Shown here one piece after another: positions 50,347 through 59,443 of a stretch of DNA of 64,000 nucleotides. Source of the stretch: Stutzerimonas stutzeri. GTDB taxonomy: Bacteria > Pseudomonadota > Gammaproteobacteria > Pseudomonadales > Pseudomonadaceae. Numbering within the stretch: the stretch's first letter is position 1; each line of letters opens with the position of its first letter. A model generated the notes under the pieces. It made no database searches, had not been told where the DNA came from, and worked only from the letters and a program-made list of their open reading frames with translations. The stretch lies in the NCBI RefSeq assembly GCF_009789555.1, contig NZ_CP046902.1:2868001-2932000 (forward strand). Direction: 5' to 3'. The position numbers and the translations under genes were made by a program.

Positions 50347-53155
50347 CGTTCTGATTCTCCTGTGAACTGATTGTTGGCTGTAGAAGCGCCAAAGGCAGGG
50401 GTTGCAAAATCTCGGTTACACGCAAACTCGCTTGTCTGGGTGTGACTGTATTTCCGTCAAAAAGTCGCTTCATGGCATGACCGCTCAGCGCATCGGGCAG
50501 GTGCACGCAGGTATCGCCCCAACGCTCGGGCGGAATCTGTGGCGACGGGCTGTCTGCGAGCAGGCCACTGGCGAGCCGCGCGGCGACGACGATGAGCCAG
50601 GTCCCGTCCAGCTCCCGGGCGAATGCAATGAGCCGATCGGCGTGCTCACCTTCGACTCTCAACGGCAGGTAACGGCCTTCGGTGAACAGTCGCGGCTGCG
50701 CGCGGCGCAGCTCGAGCGTCCGCGCGATCAACCATTGCTTGAGGCGAGCGTCCTTCCAGTTGGCCAGCAGCTCGGCAGGCTGCGCCTGTCGATCAAAGGT
50801 GCGCCGACGCGCATCGAAATCCACGGGGCGCCGGTTGTCCGGGTCGACCAGGCTGAAGTCCCAGTAATCGGTGCCCTGATAGAGGTCGGGCACGCCGGGG
50901 GTGGTCATGCGCAGCAAGGTCTGGGTCAGGCTGTTCAGCGCGCCGGTCGGCGCCAGCTCGGCGGCCGCCGCGGCGATGTCGTTGCGCAGCGTCTTGCACT
51001 TGTCGTCAAGCAACAGGGCGCGCACGTAACGCTGGCACGCGCCTTCGTACTCGCTGTTGGGGTCGGTCCAGGTGCTGCGCAGCTTGGCTTCGCGCACTGC
51101 CTTTTCCTGCCATTTGATGATCCGCTCGCAATACGCCTCGGCGCCCTGGCGGTCGTCCGCTTGCAGATCCAGCGGCCAGCTCCCCAGCAGGATCTGGAAC
51201 AACAGCATTTCGTCACCGGCAGAGGGCGCAGGCCCGTCGGCCAGCTCCTGACGCTGGGCGTAGGCGAGCTGACGCCAATGGCGCACCTTGGCGGCGAACC
51301 AGGGCGCGCGCTCGCTGATGACGGTCATACGGGCACGGGTGTCTTCGCCGCGCTTGTGGTCGTGGGTAGCGGTGGCCAGCAGGTTGCGCGGGAAATGTTC
51401 GGCACGCGCCAGGCAGGCGGCGTGAAACGCATCCACCGGCGCACTGAAGGTCTGCGGATCGAAGCCGACATCGTTTCGCGACAGCAAGGCCCCGGAGCGA
51501 TAACAGGCGGTGTCCTCCACGGCTTTGGCAGCGGCCGGTGAGGTGAGTTGCTGAAAGCGTGTACAGGCGTAGCGGCGGATACGTCGCGCCGGGCCGGGCG
51601 GCAGCGCCCGCAGGCTTTCACCCCCGAGCCAGCGGTCGAGCAGATCCAGCAGCGGCCAGTCCGCCTCGCCAAGCGTGCTGCGCGCGCCCGCCAATGCTTG
51701 CTGGAAGAACGGTTCGTCGGCGTCGCGGCGCCCACCGGCGCCGATATAGGTGCGATACACCGGGAAATGAACGATCAGTTCAAGCAGGGCCCGGCGAATG
51801 GCACCGAGGGTAATGTCGCGGGTCATCACATCGTAGCGCGCGACCTGCAGCAGCGCCTGAGCGACGGCTTCGAAGTCGCCGGCGAGAGGGCCCGTGAGCA
51901 CCAGCTGGCGCGCCAGACGCACCTCTTCCATGAAGTCTTCCGGACGCTCGGCGGTTTCACTCCAGAGCGAGCAGAGCACCGATTTGCCGGCGGGGTCGTG
52001 CTGCAGCAACGACACCTGATTCATGAACTCATAACCGGTAGTGCCGTCCACGCCCCAGTCGTCGTGCAGACGCTCGCCTTCGGCGAGAATCTTTTCGACA
52101 TAGATCGGCACATGCGCCTGCGCCGCCTCGGCGGGTCGCGCGGCATTCAGGCGGTCGACCCGGCGCCGCAGTTGTCGACAGTAGCCTCGCGGATTGGCCA
52201 GCCCGTCGACATGGTCGATGCGCAATCCATCGATCAGGCCTTCGCTGATCAGTTCGAAGATTTTTGCATGGGTTTCCTCGAACACCACCGGGCGTTCGAC
52301 GCGCAGCCCGCCCAGCTCGTTGATGTCGAAAAAACGCCGCCAGTTGATATCGTCGCCGGCGGTGCGCCAACTGGCGAGGCGATAGTTCTGCCGCTCCAGC
52401 AGGCCGTGCAGCCGCCTGAAGCCCTCTTCGGTGGTCGAGTCGTAATGCGCGAGTGCGCCTTCGAGGATTTGCCGGGTCGCATCGTCTTCGAGCAGACGGG
52501 CCAGATCGGCCCGAAGCTGGCGGGCGGTCTGGTAGGCCGCGGGCTCGGTCTTCAATGCATCGAAGTGCTGAGCCAGCGCGCGCAGGTCATGGTTATCGGT
52601 CAGGCGCAGGACTTCGCCGTAGCTGGGCGGGGTGATCGGGAAGCGGTGCTCGTAATGTTCGGCGTAGAGCGCGCCGTTGGCCGCATCCAGGCGCAGCACC
52701 ACGGTGCCCTCCTGCAGCGCCTCGCCGTAGTCGCTGCCGAGGAAGGGCACCAGCAGTTGGCCTTCGAGCAACGGATCGGGCGAATTCCATTGGATGTCGA
52801 AAAATTGCGCGTAGGGGCTGCGGCGGCCCCATTCGAGCACGTCCAGCCACCAGGGGTTACCCGAACCGCCGACCGCCATGTGGTTGGACACGATATCGAG
52901 GATCAGGCCCATGCCCTTGGCCCGCAACGCCTCGACCAGCCGGTGCAGTGCCGGTTCGCCACCCAGTTCGGGGTTGATGCGCGTCGGGTCGATGACGTCG
53001 TAGCCGTGCATCGAGCCGGGGCGTGCGGTCAGCAGGGGCGAGGCGTAGAGATGGCTGATGCCCAGATCGGCGAAGTAATCGACCAGAGCGGTGGCGTCGT
53101 CGAGGGTGAAATCGCGATGGAACTGCAATCGCAGCGTAGCGCTTAGGTCTCTCAT
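50339..53155 (-). CDS. treY: Maltooligosyltrehalose synthase TreY
   Basis: GH13_26 enzyme of 938 aa that converts the reducing end of a maltodextrin to a terminal trehalosyl unit. The N-terminus (LRLQFHRDFTLDDATALVDY, then LYASPLLTARPGSMHGYDV) is characteristic. Catalytic motifs are GLRIDHVDGLANP (Asp), YVEKILAEGERL (Glu) and ATHDHKRGEDTRAR (His-Asp). The C-terminal PGVPDLYQGTDYWDFSLVDP is a TreY hallmark. It overlaps malQ by 4 bases and works with TreZ to free trehalose. Confidence 0.95.
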   Translation of the reverse strand: MRDLSATLRLQFHRDFTLDDATALVDYFADLGISHLYASPLLTARPGSMHGYDVIDPTRINPELGGEPALHRLVEALRAKGMGLILDIVSNHMAVGGSGNPWWLDVLEWGRRSPYAQFFDIQWNSPDPLLEGQLLVPFLGSDYGEALQEGTVVLRLDAANGALYAEHYEHRFPITPPSYGEVLRLTDNHDLRALAQHFDALKTEPAAYQTARQLRADLARLLEDDATRQILEGALAHYDSTTEEGFRRLHGLLERQNYRLASWRTAGDDINWRRFFDINELGGLRVERPVVFEETHAKIFELISEGLIDGLRIDHVDGLANPRGYCRQLRRRVDRLNAARPAEAAQAHVPIYVEKILAEGERLHDDWGVDGTTGYEFMNQVSLLQHDPAGKSVLCSLWSETAERPEDFMEEVRLARQLVLTGPLAGDFEAVAQALLQVARYDVMTRDITLGAIRRALLELIVHFPVYRTYIGAGGRRDADEPFFQQALAGARSTLGEADWPLLDLLDRWLGGESLRALPPGPARRIRRYACTRFQQLTSPAAAKAVEDTACYRSGALLSRNDVGFDPQTFSAPVDAFHAACLARAEHFPRNLLATATHDHKRGEDTRARMTVISERAPWFAAKVRHWRQLAYAQRQELADGPAPSAGDEMLLFQILLGSWPLDLQADDRQGAEAYCERIIKWQEKAVREAKLRSTWTDPNSEYEGACQRYVRALLLDDKCKTLRNDIAAAAAELAPTGALNSLTQTLLRMTTPGVPDLYQGTDYWDFSLVDPDNRRPVDFDARRRTFDRQAQPAELLANWKDARLKQWLIARTLELRRAQPRLFTEGRYLPLRVEGEHADRLIAFARELDGTWLIVVAARLASGLLADSPSPQIPPERWGDTCVHLPDALSGHAMKRLFDGNTVTPRQASLRVTEILQPLPLALLQPTISSQENQNDE

Positions 53156-55230
53156 CGGTGGTCGCTTCCAAGGGTCTGCTTGCGCACATCGGCCAGGATT
53201 TTCAATCGACGCGCACAGGCCGGGGCGTCAAGCAACGCGGCGCTGTCGGCGGGATAGCGACGACGCCAGTTGGGATGGGTATCGGTGGTGCCGGGCATGT
53301 TCGGCTGTTCCAGCAGGCAGAGCGCATCCTCGATGGGAAACAGCACCAACGGAGCCGGCGTGCGCGCCAGGAACGCGCCACAGGCATCGGCAAGCACCTC
53401 GGGATCGGTGAGGTCGCCCTGGATGTCCGGTGCGTACTCACGCAGCAGACGAAGCAGGCCGGCGCGCTCACGCTCGCGCTCCTCCAGTTGAGCCGCACGC
53501 TCATGCTCCTGGTTCTGGCCGACGCGGATGCGCCAATCGATGTCATGGCCCTGCCACCAACCATGGATCGTCGGCAGGTCATGGGTGGTCGAGGTTGCGA
53601 GGGCGGTGTGCGGCCAACGCATCGGTGGCGTGAATCGGCCATGCTGATCGCGCTCGAAGAACAACACCCGCATCCCCAGCAGGCCGCGCTCGGCCAGTTT
53701 GTCGCGAAGCCCTTCGGGCACGGTGCCAAGGTCTTCGCCGAGGATCACCGCATTGCGTCGCCAGGCTTCGATGGACAACAGTCGCAGCAGGTCGTCGAAG
53801 GGATAATTGAGGTAGGCACCCTCCGTCGGGCCGGCACCGGCGGGTATCACCCACAGTCGCATCAGCCCCATCACGTGGTCGATCCGCATGCCGCCGGCAT
53901 GCGCGAGGTTCGCGCGCACCATCTCGATGAACGCACGGTAGCCATGGGCCTTGAGCCCCCAGGGTGAAAACGCCGAAATGCCCCAGCTCTGGCCCTGGCG
54001 ATTGATGATGTCCGGCGGTGCGCCGACGCTCAGGGCCGCCAGCACTTCGTCCTGCCGGCTCCAGGCCTGGCTGCCGCCCCCATCGGCGCCCACGGCCAGA
54101 TCACTGATCAGGCCGATCTTCATGCCGGCGCTGTGGGCGGCGGTCTGCGCGCGCTCCAGCCCCCGGGCAATCAGCCACTGGCAGAACGCGTGGTAGCTGA
54201 CTTGCTCGGCATGCTCCTGGGCAAAACGTTCCACTGCAGGGCTTTGCGGGGTGCGGTACTGGTCGGGCCAATCGCGCCAGTGTTGTGGATGTCCTTGGTG
54301 ATCGAGCAGCGCTGCGTGCAGCGCCTCGAACCGGCAATGATTTTCCAGTGCTTCGCCGCCTGCTTCGCGAAAACTGTCGAAGTCGGCCCGCTGGGCGTTA
54401 CCGCCGTTGACGAAGTCGTCGAATAGCGCCCGGAGCAGCCGTTGGCGTGTCGTGGAAACAGCGTCCCAGTCGACCAGTTCCAACCGTTCCAGCCGCTGAA
54501 GTTCTTCGGCCAGCCCGCAGGACTCGATGGCAAGGCGCATCGGCGTATCGCCCAGTATCGCCTCCGGTGCGCTGTGGAGGATGTTATAGAACAGCCGGCT
54601 GGAGGGTGAGTAGGGACTGTACTGGCCGCTGTTGCCAGTAAACATGGCGTGAATAGGGCTGATGCCCAGCGCATCGGCGCCATGGGCGGCCGCGTTTCGC
54701 GCCAGGGTTTCGAGGGCCAGGGTGTCGCCGAGCCCTCCGTCACCGGGGCGCCGAAGACCGTACAACTGGACCGTCAGGCCCCAGGCGCCGGGACCGGCGA
54801 TATCCTCGACATCGGGACAGGCGGACGGCGCGACCGCCAGCGTCAGGTGCTGACCGGCTATCTCCAGGCGGTGGTAACCGGGCGTATCGATTGCGCCCAG
54901 GCGCGCGTGTTCATCGAGCGCGCCTGGGTGGCGGGTGCCGTCCTCGAGCGTAAGCTCGTAAGGCGTGGATGGCTCGAAATAAAGCTCCAGCTCCAAGGCC
55001 GTCCCCTGATCGAGCGTGACCAGCGGCGGCAGGTTGGAGGTGCCGGCAATGGCGTCGAGCTTTTCAAGGCTGTTGTCGATTTCCGAGTCGCTGTCGGCCG
55101 CAAGCCCCAGTCCGTTGAGCACCGCGCGCAGCACCTCGGGGCGTACGCGCTGATCCTGCCCGTCGGCGTCTACCCAATCGATGGACAGGCCCGCCGCCTC
55201 AGCAAGACGGTGCAGTCGTTCATCGCTCAT
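53152..55230 (-). CDS. malQ: 4-alpha-glucanotransferase MalQ (amylomaltase)
   Basis: GH77 amylomaltase of 692 aa. It disproportionates maltodextrins, recycling the short maltooligosaccharides left by TreY/TreZ. The start at 55230 (MSDERLHRLAEAAGLSIDWV) overlaps the treZ stop by 11 bases; the frame is open upstream but inside treZ. Catalytic segments are MRIDHVMGLMRLW (Asp), VILGEDLGTVPEGL (Glu) and TSTTHDLPTIHGWW (Asp). The N-terminal 130 residues form the extra domain found in long proteobacterial MalQ. Confidence 0.95.
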   Translation of the reverse strand: MSDERLHRLAEAAGLSIDWVDADGQDQRVRPEVLRAVLNGLGLAADSDSEIDNSLEKLDAIAGTSNLPPLVTLDQGTALELELYFEPSTPYELTLEDGTRHPGALDEHARLGAIDTPGYHRLEIAGQHLTLAVAPSACPDVEDIAGPGAWGLTVQLYGLRRPGDGGLGDTLALETLARNAAAHGADALGISPIHAMFTGNSGQYSPYSPSSRLFYNILHSAPEAILGDTPMRLAIESCGLAEELQRLERLELVDWDAVSTTRQRLLRALFDDFVNGGNAQRADFDSFREAGGEALENHCRFEALHAALLDHQGHPQHWRDWPDQYRTPQSPAVERFAQEHAEQVSYHAFCQWLIARGLERAQTAAHSAGMKIGLISDLAVGADGGGSQAWSRQDEVLAALSVGAPPDIINRQGQSWGISAFSPWGLKAHGYRAFIEMVRANLAHAGGMRIDHVMGLMRLWVIPAGAGPTEGAYLNYPFDDLLRLLSIEAWRRNAVILGEDLGTVPEGLRDKLAERGLLGMRVLFFERDQHGRFTPPMRWPHTALATSTTHDLPTIHGWWQGHDIDWRIRVGQNQEHERAAQLEERERERAGLLRLLREYAPDIQGDLTDPEVLADACGAFLARTPAPLVLFPIEDALCLLEQPNMPGTTDTHPNWRRRYPADSAALLDAPACARRLKILADVRKQTLGSDHR

Positions 55231-57001
55231 CGGCGACCTCCAGATGCAACGTGGCGGTTCGCGCCGGCAAGGTGCCCGCGCTGGGATCGGCTTCCGTGTC
55301 GCGGCTGACATGCAGCAGACGCGCATCGCCAGCCGGCGGAGGGACGCTGACCTCCTTCTCACCGAGGTTCAGTGCCAGGCGCAGTACCTGACCGTCGCCC
55401 AGACGCCAGCGGGCGAGGGCGGCCGCGTCGCCAAGGGCTTCAGCACCCAGGAACTGCGAGCCGTCCAGTCGCGGAACGATCTCCTGGTGGCGAATACGCA
55501 GCAACTGGCGATACAACGCCAGCCATTCGGCGTGCCCGGCCTGATCCTGCTTGCTGAAGTCGGGTTTCGACGCTTCGAAGGTCTCCACGGCGTTCGGGTC
55601 GGGAATGCGCTCACGCGTCTGTTCATCGGCGAACTCGGAAAACTCGGCGAACTCGCCACGACGACCTTCGCGTACCGCATCGGCCAGTTCACCGTGGTGG
55701 CTGGTGAAGAATAAAAAGGGTTCGCGGGCCCCCCATTCCTCGCCCATGAACAACAGCGGAATCATCGGCGAGAGCAGCAGGACGGCAGTCGCTGCCCTCA
55801 AGGCATCAGGATCGGCAAGGCTGACCAGCCGGTCACCGAAGGCTCGATTGCCGGTCTGGTCATGGTTCTGCAGAAACAGCACGAAAGACGTCGGCGGCAG
55901 ATGCGCGCTGGGCTCGCCACGGGATTCGCCTCGACGGTTCTGATGGCCTTGATAGATGAAGCCTTCACCGAGAAAACGCACCAGTTTGGTCGTCGAGTCC
56001 TGATGATAGTCGGCGTAATAACCCTGACGTTCGTCGGTCAGCAGGGTGTGCAGGACGTTGTGCCCATCGTCGTTCCATTGCGCCGTGAAGCCCTGGGTGA
56101 GCAGGCTTGAACGGTTGTCCTCGTTTTCCAGGACCAGATGCAGGCGGCGTCCAGGCTCGGCGGCAGCGTGAACGCGCTCGGCCAGTTCGGTGAGAAAGGT
56201 ACGGTCCGTAATGGCGTGGACAGCGTCCATGCGAAGCCCATCGAAGCGGTATTCCATCAACCACATCAGCGCGTTGTCGATGAAGAAATCCCGCACCTCG
56301 CGGCGCCGGAAGTCGATGGCGTCGCCCCAGGGCGTCTGCTGGTCATGGCGGAAGAAATGCTTGGCGTAACGGTGAAGATAGTTGCCGTCCGGACCGAAGT
56401 GGTTGTAGACGACGTCGATGAACACCATCAGGCCCAGGCCGTGCGCCGTGTCGATCAGATGCTTGAGCTGCTCGGGCGTGCCGTAGGCCGCCTCGGGAGC
56501 ATAGTGCAGCACGCCGTCGTAGCCCCAGTTGCGCTCGCCGGGAAATTCGGCGAGCGGCATCAGCTCAATCGCCGTGACACCCAGCTCGGCCAGCGCCTGG
56601 AGTCGCTGCTCGATCTGCGCGTAACCACCGTAGGCGCCGACATGAAGCTCGTAAAGCACCGTTTCGTGCCATGGACGGCCCTGCCAGTCAGGGTTGCGCC
56701 AGGTGTAGCCATTCGGGTCGACGACGATGCTCGGATCGTGCACATCGCCGGCCTGCGCGCGAGACGCCGGGTCAGGCACGGTCAATTCGTCATCGATCAG
56801 AAAGCTGTAGCGGGTGCCGGGTCCTGCATCGGCTTCGACAGCGTACCAGCCGTTCTCGGCCTCTTTCATGGGCAGCGTTTGGCCGCCGACAATCACCAGG
56901 CTGACGCTTTGCGCATCGGGCGCCCAGAGCCTGAACCGGGTACGCGTGGCATCGAGTAACTCCGGTCCGTGTTGCCCATTGCGGGCTGGGCTGTTGTGCA
57001 T
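55220..57001 (-). CDS. treZ: Maltooligosyltrehalose trehalohydrolase TreZ
   Basis: GH13_10 hydrolase of 593 aa that cuts trehalose from maltooligosyltrehalose. An N-terminal CBM48-like domain (RFRLWAPDAQSVSLVI) leads into the barrel with LYELHVGAYGGYAQIEQRLQ. Catalytic residues are in YRFDGLRMDAVHAI (Asp), LHLVLENEDN (Glu) and FLQNHDQTGNRA (Asp). It starts 12 bases downstream of the glgA stop and overlaps malQ, so glgA-treZ-malQ-treY form a compact operon. Confidence 0.95.
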   Translation of the reverse strand: MHNSPARNGQHGPELLDATRTRFRLWAPDAQSVSLVIVGGQTLPMKEAENGWYAVEADAGPGTRYSFLIDDELTVPDPASRAQAGDVHDPSIVVDPNGYTWRNPDWQGRPWHETVLYELHVGAYGGYAQIEQRLQALAELGVTAIELMPLAEFPGERNWGYDGVLHYAPEAAYGTPEQLKHLIDTAHGLGLMVFIDVVYNHFGPDGNYLHRYAKHFFRHDQQTPWGDAIDFRRREVRDFFIDNALMWLMEYRFDGLRMDAVHAITDRTFLTELAERVHAAAEPGRRLHLVLENEDNRSSLLTQGFTAQWNDDGHNVLHTLLTDERQGYYADYHQDSTTKLVRFLGEGFIYQGHQNRRGESRGEPSAHLPPTSFVLFLQNHDQTGNRAFGDRLVSLADPDALRAATAVLLLSPMIPLLFMGEEWGAREPFLFFTSHHGELADAVREGRRGEFAEFSEFADEQTRERIPDPNAVETFEASKPDFSKQDQAGHAEWLALYRQLLRIRHQEIVPRLDGSQFLGAEALGDAAALARWRLGDGQVLRLALNLGEKEVSVPPPAGDARLLHVSRDTEADPSAGTLPARTATLHLEVADER

Positions 57002-57013
57002 TGATCGACCTCG

Positions 57014-58564
57014 TTAAAAAATGGCATGGGCCTCGCGCCGCCCGACCAGCAGGCGCTGGTAGAGGCGGTCATAGGGTTCGATCGCGTGACGCCAGAAAAA
57101 TCCACTGCTCATCGCGCGGCAGCGCATAGCATTGAGCAGATGCGGCTTGCGGTGTATTTCCAATGCGCGCTCCACCGCCTGCCGATAGCTCGGCGTGGTG
57201 GCCTCGTTGAACAGAAAGCCGGTCACCCCGTCATCGATGCTGTCGGCGAGGCCACCCGTGCGGTGAGCGATGGGCAGCGAGGCGAAACGCTGCGCATACA
57301 TCTGGCTCAGGCCACACGGCTCGTAGCGCGACGGCATCAGCAGGAAATCGCTGCCGGCAAAAAGCCGACGGGCATCGGTCTCGTTAAAGCCGATGTGCGC
57401 ACCCACCCGTCCGGGGAAACGTTCGGTGAGGCGTCGTACTTCGTCTTCTATATGGCTGTCGCCGCGACCGAGGATCGCCAGCTGTCCGCCGCGCTGTACG
57501 ATCGTCTCGGCAACTTCGATGGTCAGGTCGATGCCTTTCTGGTGAACCAGTCGAGACACCACGGCAAACAACGGGCCCTCGTCCTGCTCTAAACCGAACA
57601 ACTCGCGGACATGGGCCGCATTGGCCTGCTTGCCCGCCCATTCGTGCGGGCCGAACTGGCTGATCAGGTGCGAGCAGTGCTGCGGTTCCCAGCTGTCGTC
57701 GATACCGTTCAGCAGCCCGGTCAACAGACCCTGGCGTGCCTTCATGGCCAGAAAGCCCTCCATGCCGCAGCCGAACGCCGGGGTGGTGATTTCCCGCGCG
57801 TAGGTCGCACTGACGGTGGTGACGTGATTGGCGTAGGCAATCCCCGCCTTGAGCAAGGACAATGCGCCGTAGAATTCCATGCGCTCGGGACTGCAGGCTT
57901 CGAGCGGGATCCCCAACTGGCGGCGCAGGCTCATGTCGATGTTGCCCTGGTACGCCAGGTTGTGAATGGTGAAGACGCTGGGTGTGCTCAGCCCTCGCCA
58001 GTGCATGTAGGCCGGGGTCAGCCCGGTAGGCCAGTCATGGGCATGGACCAGATCGGGTGTCCAGCGGATGCAGGCCGTGCCTGCGGCGATGTCGGCGGCG
58101 GCCATGCACAAGCGGGCGAAGCGCACCGGATTGTCCGGCCAGTCATTGCCGTGCTCGTCGCCATAGGGCAGGCCGTCGCGCTCGTAGAGTTCAGGGCAGA
58201 TCAGCACGTAGATGATCAGGCCGTCCGGCATGTCGAGCCGACCGATCCGACAGGGCGGCAGATCACCTTGCGAAAGCACGTTGCCGACGATGCGGATCGG
58301 TACGCCGCATTGCATGACCTGGGTATAACCCGGGATCAGTACACGTACATCGTGACGCTCGCCCAACGCGCGGGGCAGGGCGGCGGACACGTCGGCGAGT
58401 CCACCGGTCTTGACCAGATCGGTCAGTTCCGAGGTCACGAACAGTATTTTTTTCTTGTCCACCTGCGTGCTGCGAAGTTGCAGCACCGGGCGCTCGATCG
58501 GCGCCCCCGCAGGTGGGGTTGTCTTGAGGTCGGCGGGCCGGGCATCCACTGCAGCAATACTCAT
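57014..58564 (-). CDS. glgA: Glycogen synthase GlgA
   Basis: GT5 starch/glycogen synthase of 516 aa, elongating alpha-1,4-glucan from a nucleotide glucose donor. A 38-residue N-terminal extension precedes the donor-binding start KKILFVTSELTDLVKTGGLA; VHAHDWPTGLTPAYM and, near the C-terminus, RYEPCGLSQMYAQRFASLPI with TGGLADSIDDG complete the GT-B signature. The start at 58564 is favoured by GGAGAG eight to ten bases upstream; a GTG two codons earlier is too close to that site. It heads the minus-strand arm. No glgC is nearby, so the donor source is open. Confidence 0.93.
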   Translation of the reverse strand: MSIAAVDARPADLKTTPPAGAPIERPVLQLRSTQVDKKKILFVTSELTDLVKTGGLADVSAALPRALGERHDVRVLIPGYTQVMQCGVPIRIVGNVLSQGDLPPCRIGRLDMPDGLIIYVLICPELYERDGLPYGDEHGNDWPDNPVRFARLCMAAADIAAGTACIRWTPDLVHAHDWPTGLTPAYMHWRGLSTPSVFTIHNLAYQGNIDMSLRRQLGIPLEACSPERMEFYGALSLLKAGIAYANHVTTVSATYAREITTPAFGCGMEGFLAMKARQGLLTGLLNGIDDSWEPQHCSHLISQFGPHEWAGKQANAAHVRELFGLEQDEGPLFAVVSRLVHQKGIDLTIEVAETIVQRGGQLAILGRGDSHIEDEVRRLTERFPGRVGAHIGFNETDARRLFAGSDFLLMPSRYEPCGLSQMYAQRFASLPIAHRTGGLADSIDDGVTGFLFNEATTPSYRQAVERALEIHRKPHLLNAMRCRAMSSGFFWRHAIEPYDRLYQRLLVGRREAHAIF

Positions 58565-58730
58565 AAGCACATCTCTCCAGGTGACCGGGTTTCCAACCGG
58601 CCATTACGAGCACGTTTGTTCCAGGCAGCGCCCCTTCGAGAGCTGCAAATCATGAGCACGGCAAGGGTGAAATTTTTCTTGTTGGAGCCGCTTGTTCCGC
58701 GGCACAGGGCGAGTTTTGCCCTACTTGAAA

Positions 58731-58757
58731 AAAGACCGAGCCGCTATGAATTAGTTC
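58731..58757 (-). promoter_or_regulatory. Weak AlgU-like promoter of glgA
   Basis: On the minus strand GAACTA, 16 bases, then TCTTT. The -35 fits five of six bases, but the -10 lacks the final A. It would drive glgA, back-to-back with the better site for cinA. Confidence 0.25.
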
Positions 58758-58784
58758 TCGGATTTCGAGGTAAACCATCAGGGG

Positions 58785-58812
58785 GAACTTTGCGGAGGGC
58801 GGCCGGTTCCGA
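58785..58812 (+). promoter_or_regulatory. AlgU (RpoE-type) promoter of the cinA-like gene
   Basis: GAACTT (58785-58790), 17 bases, TCCGA (58808-58812): a full -35 and four of five -10 bases of the sigma-22 pattern. Transcription would start near 58819, about 43 bases before the ATG. Confidence 0.6.
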
Positions 58813-58861
58813 AAATTGAGCCCAATCAGGCATTTTTCCACAGCCAGCCGGAGCGAAGATC

Positions 58862-59362
58862 ATGCAAGACCTTGCTGAAATCGTGCAGTTTCTGAGCGAC
58901 AAAGAATTGAAATTGACCACTGCCGAATCCTGTACCTGTGGCCTGATGGCCTCATTGTTAGGCGACATACCCGGCTGCGGTCAGGTTCTGGACAGCGGTT
59001 TCGTCGTGTATTCGCCGAAAGCGAAGAATCGGCTGCTTCACGTCAGTTTCGAAACCATCGAGACCTTTGGCCTGACCAGCGAAGAAGTCGCCACCGAGAT
59101 GGCGGTCGGGGCACTCAATGCCAGCGTCGCCGACATTGCGATTGCCAATACGGGCGTTGCCGACGACAGCGAGGAGGACCCCGGCGGCACGCAGTGCTAC
59201 GCCTTCGCGCTCATGCAAGGCGAACGCCAAGTCAGCGTCAGCGAAACAGTGCAGTTCGAAGGTGATCGGGTACAGATACGCAAACAGGCTGCTCGCTACG
59301 GGCTGGAGCAGTTACCGAGCAAATACGAACAGCTGCTGCGAAAGTTGCGCGAACACGACTGA
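58862..59362 (+). CDS. CinA-type amidohydrolase (PncC-like)
   Basis: 166-aa protein equal to the C-terminal domain of CinA, the NMN deamidase PncC, which recycles nicotinamide mononucleotide in the pyridine cycle. Motifs: TTAESCTCGLMASLLGDIPG, FVVYSPKAKNRLL, and NTGVADDSEEDPGGTQCYAF. In the last, canonical members have TGxAGPxGG; here Asp-Asp-Ser-Glu-Glu-Asp replaces the Gly-Pro part, so this may be a divergent paralogue and activity is uncertain. An AlgU-like promoter lies just upstream. It is convergent with the MscS-type gene. Confidence 0.85.
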   Translation: MQDLAEIVQFLSDKELKLTTAESCTCGLMASLLGDIPGCGQVLDSGFVVYSPKAKNRLLHVSFETIETFGLTSEEVATEMAVGALNASVADIAIANTGVADDSEEDPGGTQCYAFALMQGERQVSVSETVQFEGDRVQIRKQAARYGLEQLPSKYEQLLRKLREHD

Positions 59363-59443
59363 TCCGGGGCGGGGTGTCCCGGCGCACCGGGATGTGACCG
59401 CACGATGCGCGGTGCCCCACCATGCAGCACGTGGCAGGCTCGG

